From positions 1 to 64,000 of the forward strand of contig WNNJ02003084.1 in the NCBI GenBank assembly GCA_012934845.2: a stretch of 64,000 bases of DNA. Direction: 5' to 3'. The notes under the pieces were generated by a model. That model saw only the letters and a list, made by a program, of their open reading frames with translations, had not been told where the DNA came from and did not search any database. The position numbers were made by a program, and so were the translations under genes. Positions within the stretch are counted from its first letter, which is position 1, and every line of letters starts with the position of its first letter. Source of the DNA: Pomphorhynchus laevis (lineage: Eukaryota; Acanthocephala; Palaeacanthocephala; Echinorhynchida; Pomphorhynchidae). Shown here piece by piece: positions 21,800 through 34,600 of this stretch.

Positions 21800-24700
21800 G
21801 TTAGTCTTCACATCTTCATGGCCCCAGGTCCAGTGGAATCTGAGCCATCCAACCAATCCAACACGCCGCCTTCCGACTGAACCACCCGGGGTCTTTTACA
21901 CCCGAAGAATCCAATCGATGCGTACTATGCTGGGTAAACGAGAGACAAGGAGCTTAAAAAACCTTAGCCTTTGCTCCGGGGGACGTCCTCTAAAAAATGA
22001 CTAGCCCAGAGATAACCCAAGTACCCCAGGGGCGCACTTGGTTTTTCTCATTTAATGATAGATGCTGAGCCCGTTTCAGGACCAACCCAGCTTTCTTCTG
22101 AATACGTTTAAGTATATCCAGGCCAGCTTTTGCCGACCAATTCACCGTAACGGTGAACCCCAGGTATTTTACTCGACTCGAGAAGTTAGGGAGTGGTTGA
22201 TGTTGCAAAATGGAAGATAGTGCAGAGAGTGATAATCTTTCAAGTTTCTTTTTGATCGCAGAAGTGCCATGAAAAATAACCACCTGCGATTTGCTGGAGT
22301 TAAAAATAAGATTGGATGGTGGTATCTGATCTTTTAATCTTAAAAAGAAACAGCTGATATCCGAGACTATATCTTTGCACCTGCGTCCAGAGAACAGGGC
22401 TGTGGTGTCATCAGCTTATACCACTAGATGTTGTTCGCGTTTAATTTTTTTAAAGAGTTCAATAAAAGCAGCAAGAAACAAGATAGGAGAAAGAGGTGAT
22501 CCTTGGGGCACACCCGTAATAGGGTAAAACTGACGCGCATCAGGGTAGTCTTCATAATAGAATCGCTTGGTGTACAGCAGTATCTCCACCCTGTTAACAA
22601 TTCTCACAGGCAACCCAAGGGACCTGAGAGAAGAGATAGCAAAGGGAATAAATATGCGGTCAAATGCAGCAGAAAAAGAAGGAAAACAGCCACAGCAAGT
22701 TGATGACTATTCTCTCGACAGAAATAATGCACTTTACCAACCACTGAATGGACCGATCGACCTACGATGAACCCATGGAAACCAGGTGGGATTAAATTAC
22801 GCCTACTTAGATGAACGCGGATTCCACGCGCAAGCGCTTTTTCGTATATCGACACGAGGTAATTCTGAATTGAAATGGGCCGCAGGTCTTTAGGACAAGA
22901 TACCGGATTTTTCTTATGGATAAACACTCTTCTACTAATGTTGATGCCGGCCACATCCGATGGGGCGGCTAAAAGCATTGTGACGGCCACTTCTCTTCTT
23001 TGTTTGGCTGTCAAAAGCTGACAGACACGAGAAGAGAGTGGAGTGACGGATTTAAAGGTGCCCGGAAGAGGCCCCCAGGAGTTAAGAATATCTGTGACAG
23101 ATAGATATCTACTCCTAAAGTCTCCTCAAGGCGGGATTGGTTGAGGTGATTGAGTGGCTCATTAATTATGTAGGGATAGTGACTTCTCCAAAACTTTATC
23201 AAGACCCATTTTTCCAAATCCAACCCAACGCTCTATCTCTCTAACAGACAAACTTCTCTCTTGAATATCTTCCAAAAGGAAGACTGGGCTGGATTAAGGG
23301 AAGCAATGCTTGCTCTATCCTTACCCAGTTGGAACCTATATCTAGTGCTCCAATATTCTTTTAAGAAAACTAGTCTGGCAGAAGCAGAGAGATTGGGAAG
23401 ACGGAGTATATACGCAAGGGTCTTGAGTTTTGTTGGAGTGGGACTGTAGATACGACCTTTATAGGTAGTCGAAAGTATTGCGTTAGCTTGAGAAGAGAGA
23501 TAGGAATTAAATTTGGTTAGACTCTCATTACCAATTTGGGGAAGCGTTGGATAGCAGCCTGAAAGAAAGCCACTGATGGGGTCAAAGTGGAATCTCCTTT
23601 GAAGCAACGTATCTTCTTCTATCCGCCAATTAATTAGATCATGAGAGGTGGTCAGATGTTGGCGCGACTGCTTCGTGCAGAGAGGTTTCAACAACCACCT
23701 CTTATGATGCAGTAGTATGTCAAAGAGAGAGTTCGTTGTAGTGCGATGAAAGGTGGGTGACGGTGGTATGTGAATGAGATAGTCGTTCCTGGCTCTGCGA
23801 AGTGCTGCATTAATCCAACGATCAGTTCTGTCATTGAAATTACCAAGTACCATGTCATAGCCACTATCCAAAATTCTATCCAGGAGGTCACGGTTCTTGT
23901 GTATCTCACCTGGACGGATGTATATATTGGCTAGACTGAGGCGTTTGCACTTCTTACAGAGTGATATAACTAAACTAGACAGGGCTGGACAATATATGTT
24001 TAGCAGGAGGGAGGATCTTAGAGAGCATTTAACTAAGGTTAGAAGACCTTGGGAAGAAGATAAGTGAGGTGGGGTTATTTTCAGAGTATAGTGGGTGTAG
24101 ATGTGCTTAGTTATAAATCGAGTAATGTCCTGGGGGAGACGGATATACCGCGTCGCCTGAATGACTATAACATCTACATCTCTACCGAATAGAAGTCTAA
24201 AGGCAGAAGCACCTCCCGAATTCCACTGAAGGATATTTAGTGAAAAAGCTCACGAGTACTCTGCATTGCGTTAGATTAGCTGGGTGGAATTGCCTTACCT
24301 AGACGGAGCCAGGGGCGGAAAGGTCGCCCTTTCCACCACTTGCCCCAACTAGGGAAAACACTTGCCCACGGCATTGTCTTCATTTCCCATGAGTGCCTCA
24401 ACTTTACCGGTCTTTAATTTGATCAACTTACCGATCTTCATCGGACGAACCGTGTGTGATGATGTGCCTTTTTTTTATTCGGCAACTGCCGCAGGACATG
24501 AGATTTCCGGAGCCTTGAACAATACAGCCAGCTGCCTCGTAATAAGAAGTTCCATTTGCTTCATTGTGGTTTGCTTGTTGGTGTCGAGAAGTCTTGTGAT
24601 ATATCTGTCTGTCAACCTGCCTGCAATAGCCCAACACTCAAAGAATCAACGTTTTTGGGCAGGAGGAGCAGTGTCGGGAACGCTATTGTTTAAAGTGAGC

Positions 24701-25340
24701 GCATTCCTTCGACCAGGCCGGATGTGCTCAACCACAATTTGAGCACTTTGGTGGAGAGGAGCATTTTCCGCCAGCTTGCTGGCAATTCTCGAACCGCAAA
24801 TACCACACGGATTTTCCTTGTCACATCCAGAGCACAAGTGGCCCTATTTATGACACGAGTTGCAGTGGGGATAAGTTACGTCGTTAGTGCTAACGTGTAT
24901 AAACTTTAAGTTATGCCCTAGAAAGGGATTAAAGGCAGCTTCTTTTTATAGCGTCTCAGCTGAATCAATTGAGGACGAAACGAAAGCGATCGGGAGAGGA
25001 ATACCCATCACAGATCTGAAGTTTAATACTTTAAATAATTTTTCGAAGGACTCTATGTCCTTCTCCTCCAAGTGGGGAGGAATGTTGGAGATATTAAGGG
25101 ATGCTTGAATATGTTTGATAAGTAGTTTGCCAAGGTGTCGCCAAGTCACACAAAACGAAGGAAATTTTAATCTCTGTTTCATAGAATCTAGCAGAATTAA
25201 ACAGAACTCTGCTAGTGTACTTTTCTGCAAATTTACGAAGAAAAATGTTGAACAGATTATGACGCTGGTTTGCAACGGCTGGTTTGTCACGAAGTCTATT
25301 GCCAAACCTCTTCCATTCTCAGCATGGGCAAGGGACCCGC
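21800..25340 (-). pseudogene. LINE with gag-like ORF1, APE endonuclease and RT, decayed
   Basis: Read from 25340 downward. ORF1 remains (about 25310-24370) hold NIPPHLEEKDIESFEKL and a zinc-knuckle cluster HCNSCHK.GHLCSGCDKENP near 24900-24790. ORF2 starts near 24245 with LNILQWNSGG of the endonuclease, then VIVIQATRYIRL, LSLANIYIRPGEIHKN, and VLGNFNDRTDRWINAALR, with TTSHDLINW near 23640. RT motifs follow: SCPKDLRPISIQNYLVSIYE (about 22900), TGVPQGSPLSPILF (about 22500) and the catalytic box near 22405, where YADD reads stop-ADD. FSSRVKYLGFTVTVNW (about 22180) precedes the thumb. Several frame breaks. Related fragments lie at 28440-28620 and 50880-52270. Confidence 0.85.
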
Positions 25341-25610
25341 TATGGCGGCGTTATATTTTTATATTATACATTATGATTTTATATTATTGCAAGTTTCGAA
25401 CGTTCCCGATAATGAAGACGGGTCTTAATTTTGTTAATTCATCATCGAATTCCTTGTTACAATGTCAGGGCAACTGTTTTCATTAAATTAAAATATTCTT
25501 TACGAAGATGAAATACACTGTAATTATGTTAGTTTTCTTATTTGAGTTGCAGAACTTAAAAAGTAAAATCATCAGTAGAATATTCTATTCCTCACCAGTG
25601 GAAATAAGTA
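25341..25610. other. Spacer
   Basis: No recognisable feature; short AT-rich sequence upstream of dispersed repeats. Confidence 0.4.
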
Positions 25611-26130
25611 ATTGACATGTATTTGGCCCAGCTTCTATGTTGGGTATAGGAATAGAGGTTGAAACCTGATAAAATAGCAGTTCATTCTGATGATCTGTAA
25701 TCCTTATTCTGATACAAATAAAAATTGACATTTATTTTAAATTTAAATTTTAACTAGATATAAATTATATAAAATCTTATATCACAATATTGATTATTTA
25801 TAATTATTTAATTTTTAATTATTTAATTAAAATACGTAGGCTCTTATATAAAATTATTAAATTATAATTATTTATTATTTTTAATTAATTTAATTTTTAA
25901 TTTTAGCATTATTTTTAGTTTATAGATATTATAAAAAACGTATACCTACATATTTTAAGTTGTGGAGTATTTTAAAAATCTTAAATTATGTACCTCTTAA
26001 TGTACACGTCATTAGCATGTATTTGGATCCGCTGTGTGTAGACCAATAAAAGCCAAAACCTGATAGCATAGCTGTTTCTCCTGATGGCCTCTTATTCTGA
26101 TGCATCGTATACTATTAATTAAAGAAAATT
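25611..26130 (+). repeat. Dispersed AT-rich repeat family, two adjacent copies
   Basis: Both copies include the less AT-rich 5' part (ACATGTATTTGGCCCAGCT..., GAAACCTGATA...AGCAGTT) followed by CTAATCCTTATTCTGAT-like sequence and the AT tail. The second copy starts near 25995 (TTAGCATGTATTTGGATCCG) and is truncated near 26115. Confidence 0.7.
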
Positions 26131-26154
26131 ATTTTTAATTGAAATAAATTATGG

Positions 26155-26262
26155 TATAAAGAATTATTGGAGCTGGATCAAAGAAAGAAAGTTAAATATT
26201 TATTTGATATTTCGCTAACCTCTGTTAGCATCTTCAGAAAATTACAATAACATTTTGATTAT
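26155..26262 (+). repeat. Arm of a fold-back family (TTTGATATTTCGCTAAC)
   Basis: AATTATTGGAGCTGGATCAAAG ... TTTGATATTTCGCTAAC..CTGTTAGCATCTTCAG. A second arm-like copy is at 27178-27265 and the complete palindromic version at 49468-49630. Confidence 0.65.
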
Positions 26263-26289
26263 AAAATAGCATTTTGTCAATAGCATTTT

Positions 26290-26560
26290 GACATTAATAG
26301 CATTTTGTCCTGATGACCTCTAATCCTTATTCTAATGCATCCTATATTATTTATTAGTCAATTCATAAAAAATTGAAATTTATTTTAAATTTTAATTTTA
26401 AATTTGATAAAAGTTATAAAATCTTGTAAAATTATTAAATTATTTATAATTATTTGTAACTATTTAAGTATTTATTATTTTATTATTTTATTTGATAATA
26501 ATTTTAACTTGGTATAAATTATATAACAATTATTTATTATGCATAATTATTTATTGCTAA
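26290..26560 (+). repeat. Dispersed AT-rich repeat family copy
   Basis: Has CTGATGACCTCTAATCC, TTATTCTAATGCATCC and TATTAGTCAATTCATAAAAA, then the AT tail. Confidence 0.65.
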
Positions 26561-26589
26561 TAGAGGTTAAGCATTAAATAAGCATTGAA

Positions 26590-26790
26590 TCATCGGTCGC
26601 TAAGTTTCTTTGCAAAAGTGGAAAGGCTGCAAAAGAGGCATAAAGAATATGCGACTCTATAAGCGTGCGATACAGTATTCGGAAGCTACGAGCATCCAAG
26701 GTCCTGAACAAACGTTTAATGATGCTGATAGTACGACGACAGTGGAAGCGACTTTAGCAACATGTTGACTCATGTTGAGATCTATAAATC
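26590..26790 (-). pseudogene. LINE RT C-terminal fragment
   Basis: The minus strand reads TLDARSFRILYRTLIESHIL and YASFAAFPLLQRN, the thumb region of CR1-like reverse transcriptases (…R.LYRT…P.LEY…). Only about 60 codons remain. Confidence 0.5.
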
Positions 26791-26799
26791 ATCAAATTT

Positions 26800-28430
26800 G
26801 TCAGTGAATATGATATTGATGTTACCTATATGATATGATGTACAGCTTTTAACTTGTAAACATAATAACTGACTAGGAGAAAATTATGATTGCGAAGTGA
26901 TACGATCATAGTTTTGACAGTATAAGCCATTACAGTTGCAAACATATTTTTTGAAAGCAGTTTTATATTTTAAAACTGTTGATTTATATTTTACTTGTTA
27001 ATATAGACAGCGATATACTCTTTTACTACAATGGTCAGCTTTCTGTATAGCTACACTTTTTATGAAATTATCATGTCGTTATGACACAGAAAAAACACGG
27101 TTTTAAATAAATAATTTTTTTAACGTCGAAATGTTAAAAAAAATATTTTATTACGAAACGACTATTAAAATAATGATAAAGAATTATCAAAGCTGGATCA
27201 AAAAAAGAAAAAAAAATTTATTTGATATTTCGCTAAAATCTGTTCGCATATTCAAAAAATTAAAATTGTAATTTTTTACAATTAAATAATATTTTTTTAT
27301 CACTAATGGATCCTATATGTTCCCAATATGACAACTATTTACAATTATTCAATTATTTTTTACCATTTTAATTTATAAATAGTGTAAAATACGTTCATTA
27401 AATGATTTAAAGTTGACTGATTTAAAGTTGTTCATTAAATCAGTTAGCTGATTTAATGAACAACTTTAAGTTGTGGGGTATTTTTAAAATCTCACAATGT
27501 ATTTCTTAGTATATGATTGTATTGATTTATTTAATGGGCATTTTGACATGACAATGCCTGTTCGACCTTTATAGACATTTATATCTGGAACTAAGTTAGT
27601 TCAAGAGATTATATCGTATGCTCATTGCATCTCAGAGTTGATCCTTCTGTAAATGATACTCTTTGTTCTGACGTAATAGTCATTTTACAGGATGCACCTG
27701 GTAAAATTGAATATTTAATTATCAGTCTTTTTTCTTCATCAAATCTAATGGAAATCTCGTTTCTCATTCGTTGTTGGTTCGCAAGCCTCTTTTCGAAAAT
27801 TTGAGATATTTTTTTAAATCGATTGAATGTCTAATGCATTTAACCCAATAATGTTTGCAATCTCACGGAATTGCTCAAATTCATTTTGTCTTAATAGGAA
27901 GATATAAATATCGAGCATATATGTTTCACGAATAATTAGATTATTTAAGCAAATCAATATAATTTTTTTCAATCAATACACTTTATCAACTACTAAATGG
28001 ACAGATTGACTATTAACATACCCATGATAATAATTTAAATTTTACCATGATAATAATTTAAAATTTAATTAATTAAATTTTTAATAATTTAAATTTTACC
28101 TGACCAAATAAACAATGACCAAATGGTCAAAATTTTTACTAGTAACCGTTTCACATTCGAATTAAGAAAGTTCTAACGTTCTATAGGATTTTTTAATGGG
28201 ATAATAGGATTATATCCATTACATATTTGGATGAAAAATACCTGCTTTATCAAAAAAGTGTGCTAATTGCAAAATTATAGTGATTGCCTTATTCGAATTA
28301 TGTCAAAAGCTGACAGGTTTGAAAATCGGTTAGCGTTCGGATCTTAAAGAAATATTCAAGTTATTAAGAATGATAAAGGTGATAGATAGTTTGCAACTAT
28401 TGAAAACAGGTATTATATCCGTGTGATGTA
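26800..28430. other. AT-rich spacer with a coding-like minus-strand patch
   Basis: Mostly featureless apart from the fold-back arm at 27178-27265 and a dispersed-repeat tail. At 27990-27590 the minus strand has two adjacent open stretches in different frames: one reading LLRQNEFEQFREIANIIGLN then ALDIQSI (helical, faintly like a death/ankyrin-type bundle), the next IFEKRLANQQRMRNEISIRF then DEEKRLIIKYSI up to CNEHTI. They look like protein, but I find no splice pattern joining them and no family. Confidence 0.3.
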
Positions 28431-28439
28431 TATGCTGAC

Positions 28440-28620
28440 ATTTTGACTGCATTTAACAGTATCTTTATTCCTTTTGTTTTCTCTTCTTTCAAGTCTCTCG
28501 GATCCTGGAAAGAATCATTAATAGAGTTCATATACTGATGTACACCAAACGCTTCTATTGTGATGATCCTAATGCTAAGCAATTCTATTGGATTTCTGGT
28601 GTTACTTAAGAATCTCCTCC
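28440..28620 (+). pseudogene. Small RT fragment of the 21.8-25.3 kb LINE family
   Basis: The plus strand reads LTAFNSIFIPFVFSSFKSLG, corresponding to the RT block that precedes PVRIVNRVEILLY in the minus-strand LINE at 22.6 kb. Frame broken. Confidence 0.55.
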
Positions 28621-28639
28621 CATCTGTATTTAGTCTCAA

Positions 28640-29363
28640 CCATTGAAATCTCTAGCGCTTTATTAAGCTATCAAGGTTTTAATAGCTTAATACGGCAATG
28701 TTCTTAGGACGTAGGTCACGACGTTGTTCTTAAATCAGAAAATTATTTTTAAGATTAAAGAACAAGCTTCTCATCTAACATTGTTAATACTTCGAAATCA
28801 CATGATTGAACTCCCGCGATAATCAGACTTGTTATAATAAAAGACTTGTTTTATATAGCTGCTATTCACAAATGTAAAATATCCTGGTTTTACTTTGGCA
28901 GACTATAGTTGGATCATTCATAAGTTGACGCTCGGATTTTTCTAACGATCAACTGATCCCACTTCTTGAGAATAGCATATTAAAAATCTCGATTGTGTTC
29001 CACGATTTTCTTGGTTTCATTATGTATTGAGTGCAGCAATCATTGATTTATGACTTGCTGTATTTTTATCAAAAGCATATCTGTTAATTGCAATTAGTTA
29101 TTTTAATTTATATAATTATATGTTTATTTATTAGTAATAATATAAATAGCAATCACATAATTTAAAATTGCTTTTATTAGTTTTAAGCTCATAGTTCATT
29201 TATATGTTCATTTACAGTCCTTTTATTTTATTGTAGTACCACAATATTTGTACTCCTTGATTATAAATTATAGGTTTAGTTTTAATTAGTTACTGCCATC
29301 AAACTATTGCGCGCTAAAATTAATTTATTGCAAGTGAAACGACAATTTTAAGTAAATTTTAAA
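28640..29363. other. Upstream region of the MGCxxS gene
   Basis: No gene recognised. The last 200 bp are AT-rich and would hold the promoter of the gene at 29364; no TATA or initiator can be singled out in this composition. Confidence 0.35.
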
Positions 29364-29801
29364 ATGGGATGTAAACTATCTTCTATGGATGACATATATG
29401 AAGTAGGCAGTATCATTTATGAGATACCTGAGGAAATTTATAATGATGATGGCGTTAATTCAGAGTTGGCTGTTTGTCAAAAAAGTTACAGGAGTGAAAT
29501 CCCGGACTTAAATAATAATGATGGAATCGCAGACGATAATCTCAGTCTGACGATTAATCAGAATATCTGCTCCAATTGCGATAACCAATTCAATAAAAAT
29601 ATCAATAATAACGACTACCTGGAAACAAAAATAAATGACAGAATGAAAGAATTGCCCTCAAGAATTATTAAACCAAAAAAGTCGTTAGAACAAATTAAAC
29701 TGAAGGTTTTAAAAAGCCAAAAAGGGAAAATTTACGGCAAACGACAAGTTCAGATTAGTTTAGATAAACGAAAAAAATCAATATGTGCAAGAATTATATA
29801 A
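29364..29801 (+). CDS. Small acidic/basic protein with MGCxxS lipidation motif
   Basis: 145 codons from an ATG in good context (AAAATGG) to a stop, no introns needed. The N-terminus MGCKLSS fits a dual-acylation signal: Gly2 for N-myristoylation, Cys3 for palmitoylation, Ser at position 6. The protein would be held on the inner face of membranes. The N-terminal half is acidic (SMDDIYEVGSIIYEIPEEIY); one CX2C lies at ICSNC. The C-terminal third is strongly basic with predicted helix (IIKPKKSLEQIKLKVLKSQK). I recognise no family. Codon content is far less A/T-saturated than the surrounding spacer, supporting real coding. Confidence 0.55.
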   Translation: MGCKLSSMDDIYEVGSIIYEIPEEIYNDDGVNSELAVCQKSYRSEIPDLNNNDGIADDNLSLTINQNICSNCDNQFNKNINNNDYLETKINDRMKELPSRIIKPKKSLEQIKLKVLKSQKGKIYGKRQVQISLDKRKKSICARII

Positions 29802-29834
29802 ATAAAATTGGGATATATTTAGGCATTTTTGTAA

Positions 29835-30100
29835 TTTTCTTATAATATCCTGATAAGATAGCAGATCCTCTTAGTGACCTCAAATCCTTATTCTGATGAC
29901 TTGCCTGTTATTTATTAGTCAATTCATAAAAAATGACTTTTATTTTAATTTAAACTTGATTTAAATTATAGAAAATCTAAAAACAATTATTTATTTTATT
30001 ATTTAATTATTAAATTTTGATTTAGCATTATTATATTTTGTTTATTTTATAATTATATTAAATACGTAGACTCAGTTAGCTGATTTGATATATATAAATA
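29835..30100 (+). repeat. Dispersed AT-rich repeat family copy
   Basis: Starts about 40 bp after the MGCxxS gene stop (TCCTGATAAGATAGCAGATC) and ends ACGTAGACTCAGTTAGCTGA then TTTGATATA. Confidence 0.7.
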
Positions 30101-30980
30101 AATAAATAAAAATATATATAATCTGATTGTGGCAACACAAACAATAATTACACAGATAATTCCAACTGACAGTTTAATTCATTTGTCAATTTATTTAAAT
30201 AGAGTAAAATTCTTTTTTTCTTCGACGTTTTGAGTTTTATCAGTTTTATATTTTGATCACTTAGATTTTTTCAGCAATAACAATATATCCAGAGACGGTC
30301 ATTAATATTTGAAATGTAAGAATGATATTTTGTTCAATGTTTGAATCCTAAACATGTGGCTGATGCATTAAACTGATCTTTAATCCTAAACATCAGTTTC
30401 TACTGTCTGTAGGAGATCTCATTATATCAACATCAAGAAAATATAGCAGACAATCTTTTTATTTTGTTAAAATTCATTGAATATTTTTATCCGCATGATT
30501 TAGTCTACCCAAGATGCAATTTTGATCTAAAAAATAACTTTTCCTATTCAAATAATTAACGAAATAATAAATAATAATTAAAATCACTAGAAAAATTAAT
30601 ATACCAAATCAATTTATAAATGGTAATCCCATGTATTCCTTCACTCTTTCTGGACCAAAAACAACACCTTTATCATTTTTGGTACTTTTGTAGGAAGCCG
30701 TTTTAATTACCCATCTTCGTAAAATACCTTTTACCTAGACACAAAGGAAACAACGATTTAATGACTATTTATTCTATTAAATATGAGTTAAATAGTAATC
30801 AAGAAAAAAGTTTAATGTCAGGATTATTGAAATATTTGTATTATTGATACGACATTATCGTTATATTATTGTTATATTTTTTCTTATAATATATCTTATA
30901 ATATTAATATATCTTAATAATATTATATATCTTTTTTCTGAAAATATCTTATAATATAAAATATCAGAATATCATCATAT
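30101..30980. other. AT-rich spacer
   Basis: No gene recognised. Confidence 0.4.
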
Positions 30981-31250
30981 AATATACTGATAAGATAGCA
31001 GTTCCTCCTGATGACTTCAAATCCTTATTCTTATACATCGTCTGTTATTTATTAGTCAATTCATAAAAATTTACTTTTATTTTAAATTTCAATTTAAAAT
31101 TTTTACTTGATATAAATATAAATATAAAATCTTTTAAAAATTATTTATTATTTATAATTATTTCATTATTTATTATTTAATTATTTAATTTTTGTATAGC
31201 AATATTTTTAATTTATAAATAGTATAAAATACGTAGACTCAGTTGTCTGA
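30981..31250 (+). repeat. Dispersed AT-rich repeat family copy
   Basis: Runs from CTGATAAGATAGCAGTTCC through TTATTAGTCAATTCATAAAA to ACGTAGACTCAGTTGTCTGA. Confidence 0.7.
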
Positions 31251-31446
31251 TCTGATTAGTCATGATTATACTCGATAATTTAGCGATAAATCACCATCCA
31301 TTAAATAATTCTAAATTTTACACAATTGTTTAATATATATTATTGCGTTTATTTAACTTTACTTTAGGATTATATTTTATCATTCAATTTGTTAATTTAT
31401 TTTTATTAAAAATAAAAATAAATAATAAATAATGATATAAGATTTT

Positions 31447-31638
31447 TGTTGTGTTTTCAGACATTGCAAAGCAAACGCTAACGTTTTTTAATTTTTAGTA
31501 CAAACAAAACACCAGCGTTCAGAAACAGTCGCTATCCGACATATATAGTCAAAATACAAAGGCATACCGCCAAGCACATTGCTGCCAGTGATAATCGTCA
31601 TTGCCATACATTTGCAGTGTGTTCGTTCATACACAACA
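31447..31638 (-). repeat. 3' LTR
   Basis: 192 bp, identical to 35805-35996. Terminal inverted octamer TGTTGTGT/ACACAACA. Confidence 0.95.
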
Positions 31639-31667
31639 TTCCTCTTCCCCATATAAATGTGGTCTTT

Positions 31668-34600
31668 TTAGTACGCCACATTCCAGCCATATCGAACAGG
31701 TACTTTACGGACTCTTTCTGATCGTCTAGGTAATTGGCGATGGCAATTATCATGTTCAAGATTTTTTTCATCCGCCGAATTCGTAATGGTAAGTGGACTT
31801 TGATCACTAGTTATCTCAATCCGCTGTGACAATGTTGAATTCATTTTCTCTTGATCATTGTCTGCATCATTGGTAATTTCTCGATTCTCTATACCTTCTC
31901 CTTTACGAAGCATATCGGCGTGTAATCTGTAGTTTTGATCAGCGTTGCTCACGACATACGATGTCCAGTTTGAGCGCTTTTCTATTTCCCCCGCCGACCA
32001 CGGTTCGTTACTTTTCTGCCGATACCACACCTTTTCTCCTGAATAAAACTCCCTCGGTTTGGATTTCTTATCGAAATGTATTTTGTTATTTGCTTGATAA
32101 CCTTCAAGTGTAGAACGTAGATTCGGTTTCAAACGATCAAATAAGGTAGTCAAACGATGACCGGTAAAGACAATTGATGGTGGTTTTCCTGTGGCACTGT
32201 GCGGTGTGTTTCTATACGACAATAAGAATTGCTGCAATCGCTTTGGACGATCGTGTATATTGTAAGGTCTGATCACTTTATTCTTTAGTACTTGAATAAA
32301 CCTCTCCGCTAAACCGTTTGATCTTGGGTGATACGGAGATACTCTTACATGCTTTACTCCATTAGACTGCAAAAAATTCGCGAATTCGGAAGACTGAAAC
32401 GGGGGACCATTGTCTGATACCAGCTCTTCCGGAACCCCATTTCTGGCAAATATTTCTCTTAATACCTTTATTGTTGAGTGAGCACTTGTACATTGCATCT
32501 TAATAACCTCCGGCCATTTTGATAGAGCACACTGAACCACAAAGTAATACTCCTGTTGGGATGGTCCGGCGAAATCTACGTGAATCCTAGTCCATATATC
32601 GCTGGGTACAGGCCAATTGTGAAGTGGATGGTTAGGTTCGTTATTCCGGAAACGCTGACAATCGTTACAATTTTGTACTGAGCGCTCGATATCAGCATCC
32701 AATCCAGGCCACCATACGTAATATCGTGATAAGGACTTCATAGCCACAATTCCCGGATGGCCTGCATGCAAAGCTCGCAAAACTGTCTCCCGTAGACTCG
32801 TCGGAATTAATACACGCGCTCCTAAAAGCAAAATTCCATTTTCAAATGATAACTCATTGCGTCTTGTGCTGTAATAATGAATGTTCGAGTCTGTAACTTT
32901 GTTTGGCCAACCGATCGACACATATTGCGTCACCTTTTTTAGAATCAAATCTTGTTTCGTAGCTTCGCGAATAGCTGTTGCGGATAATAAAGGTGTGTCC
33001 TCACATAACAAATTCACACAGATATCATTTGTTCCCGACGTTTCTGCACAGTCAAGGCCTTGACATGGAAATCTGGAGAGGACATCGGCAATTATGTTAT
33101 CTTTTCCTGGAATGCATTCGAGTTCGTAGTCGAATTGACTCAACAACAATGCCCATCTGACTAAACGCTGATTCGCGATCTTTGGCAAATTACGTTGATT
33201 TCCGAATATGTATTTCAAAGGTTTGTGATCAGTGATGAGTACGAACTTTCTACCTAATAGAAAATATCGAAACTTATTGACACCGAATATAAGTGCAAGT
33301 GCCTCCCGGTCGATTTGCGAGTAATTTATTTCCGCGCTGCTCAATTTTCTTGATGCGTATGCAATCGGCAGATAACGGTTGTTTTTAGTTTCTTGAAGCA
33401 GTACGGCTCCTAAGCCTCTCTCACAAGCATCACAATACAGCTTCAGGTTACTCTTCCCATCATATGGTATTAAAATTTTCGGTTTTAGCATACTTTGCTT
33501 GACCAATTCAAATTGGCTTTGATGCCGATCTGTCCAGTTCCAATTCGCTCGTACACCCGTTAACGAATACAAGTCAGCACACTGCGACCGCAAATGAGGA
33601 ATAAAACGTTCAAGGAACCCTATGGTTCCCAAGAACGTTCGCAGTTCTTTAGGATTTGACGGTGGACAAATATTTTGAATAGTATCAACTTTCTCTGGAT
33701 CAACTTTTACCATTCCTTTATCTAACACGTGTCCCAGAAATTTGACTTGTTCTTGAAGAAATAAACACTTTTCACGTTTAACTCGTATTCCCGCATTCAA
33801 TAATCTTGTCATTACACTTCGAAGTCTGTCTATATGTTCTGAACGTGTTTCACCTGCAACTACAACATCATCCAGATAAACTGCGACGCCCGGAATCGTA
33901 CCGAGTAATTGATTCATATAACGCTGGAACAAAATTGGTGCAATGGATAACCCAAATGGTAATCGACGATATTGATAATATCCGAAGGGTGTCGATATGG
34001 TCAAATACTTTCGAGAGTCTTGATGAACTTTCATTTGTGAATACGCATCCTTTAAATCCAATACTGAATACAAGGTGCCTCCTGCGATTTTGCTCAGTAT
34101 CTCCTCAAATGTCGGTAATTCGAAACAATCACAATTCAGATACGGATTAATTGTCGCCTTGAAGTCAGCGCAAAGTCTTATTGAGTTATCCTTCTTGAGC
34201 ACAGAAACAATTGGACTCGCCCATTCAATATAATTACAGTTTGAATCAACTTGCTCTAATGTTCCATTCGATAAAAGGCGCTTTAACTCTTCTTCGATTT
34301 TTGGCTTTAATGGCAGTGGTACGCGACGAGCCGGAATGCATCGTGCAATAGCCGATGGATCAACTTGTAACTTTATCTCCAAATCCTTAATGTTCCCAAG
34401 ATCTTCATTGAATAACTCCTTAAATCTGAGTAACATGTGGTTTAAATCGGAGGCACCTTGTTGATTTAAATTTAACTGATTGATAGCTCGTGGGCGGGAT
34501 CTTACTTGACGTGGCAAGGACATGTTAAATGCTTCTATCCACGGTTGTCCAAACAAGCTCTTTTCTGTTTCGTATACGACCTCGACATTCAACAATTTGG

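Noticed and set aside
25640-25720. GAAAC followed by CTGATGA in the dispersed AT-rich family, resembling the split-hammerhead order
   Set aside because: The segments flanking GAAAC and CTGATGA do not pair consistently between copies (25.6, 26.1, 37.4, 57.3 kb), and no GTC with a complementary helix III strand is found.
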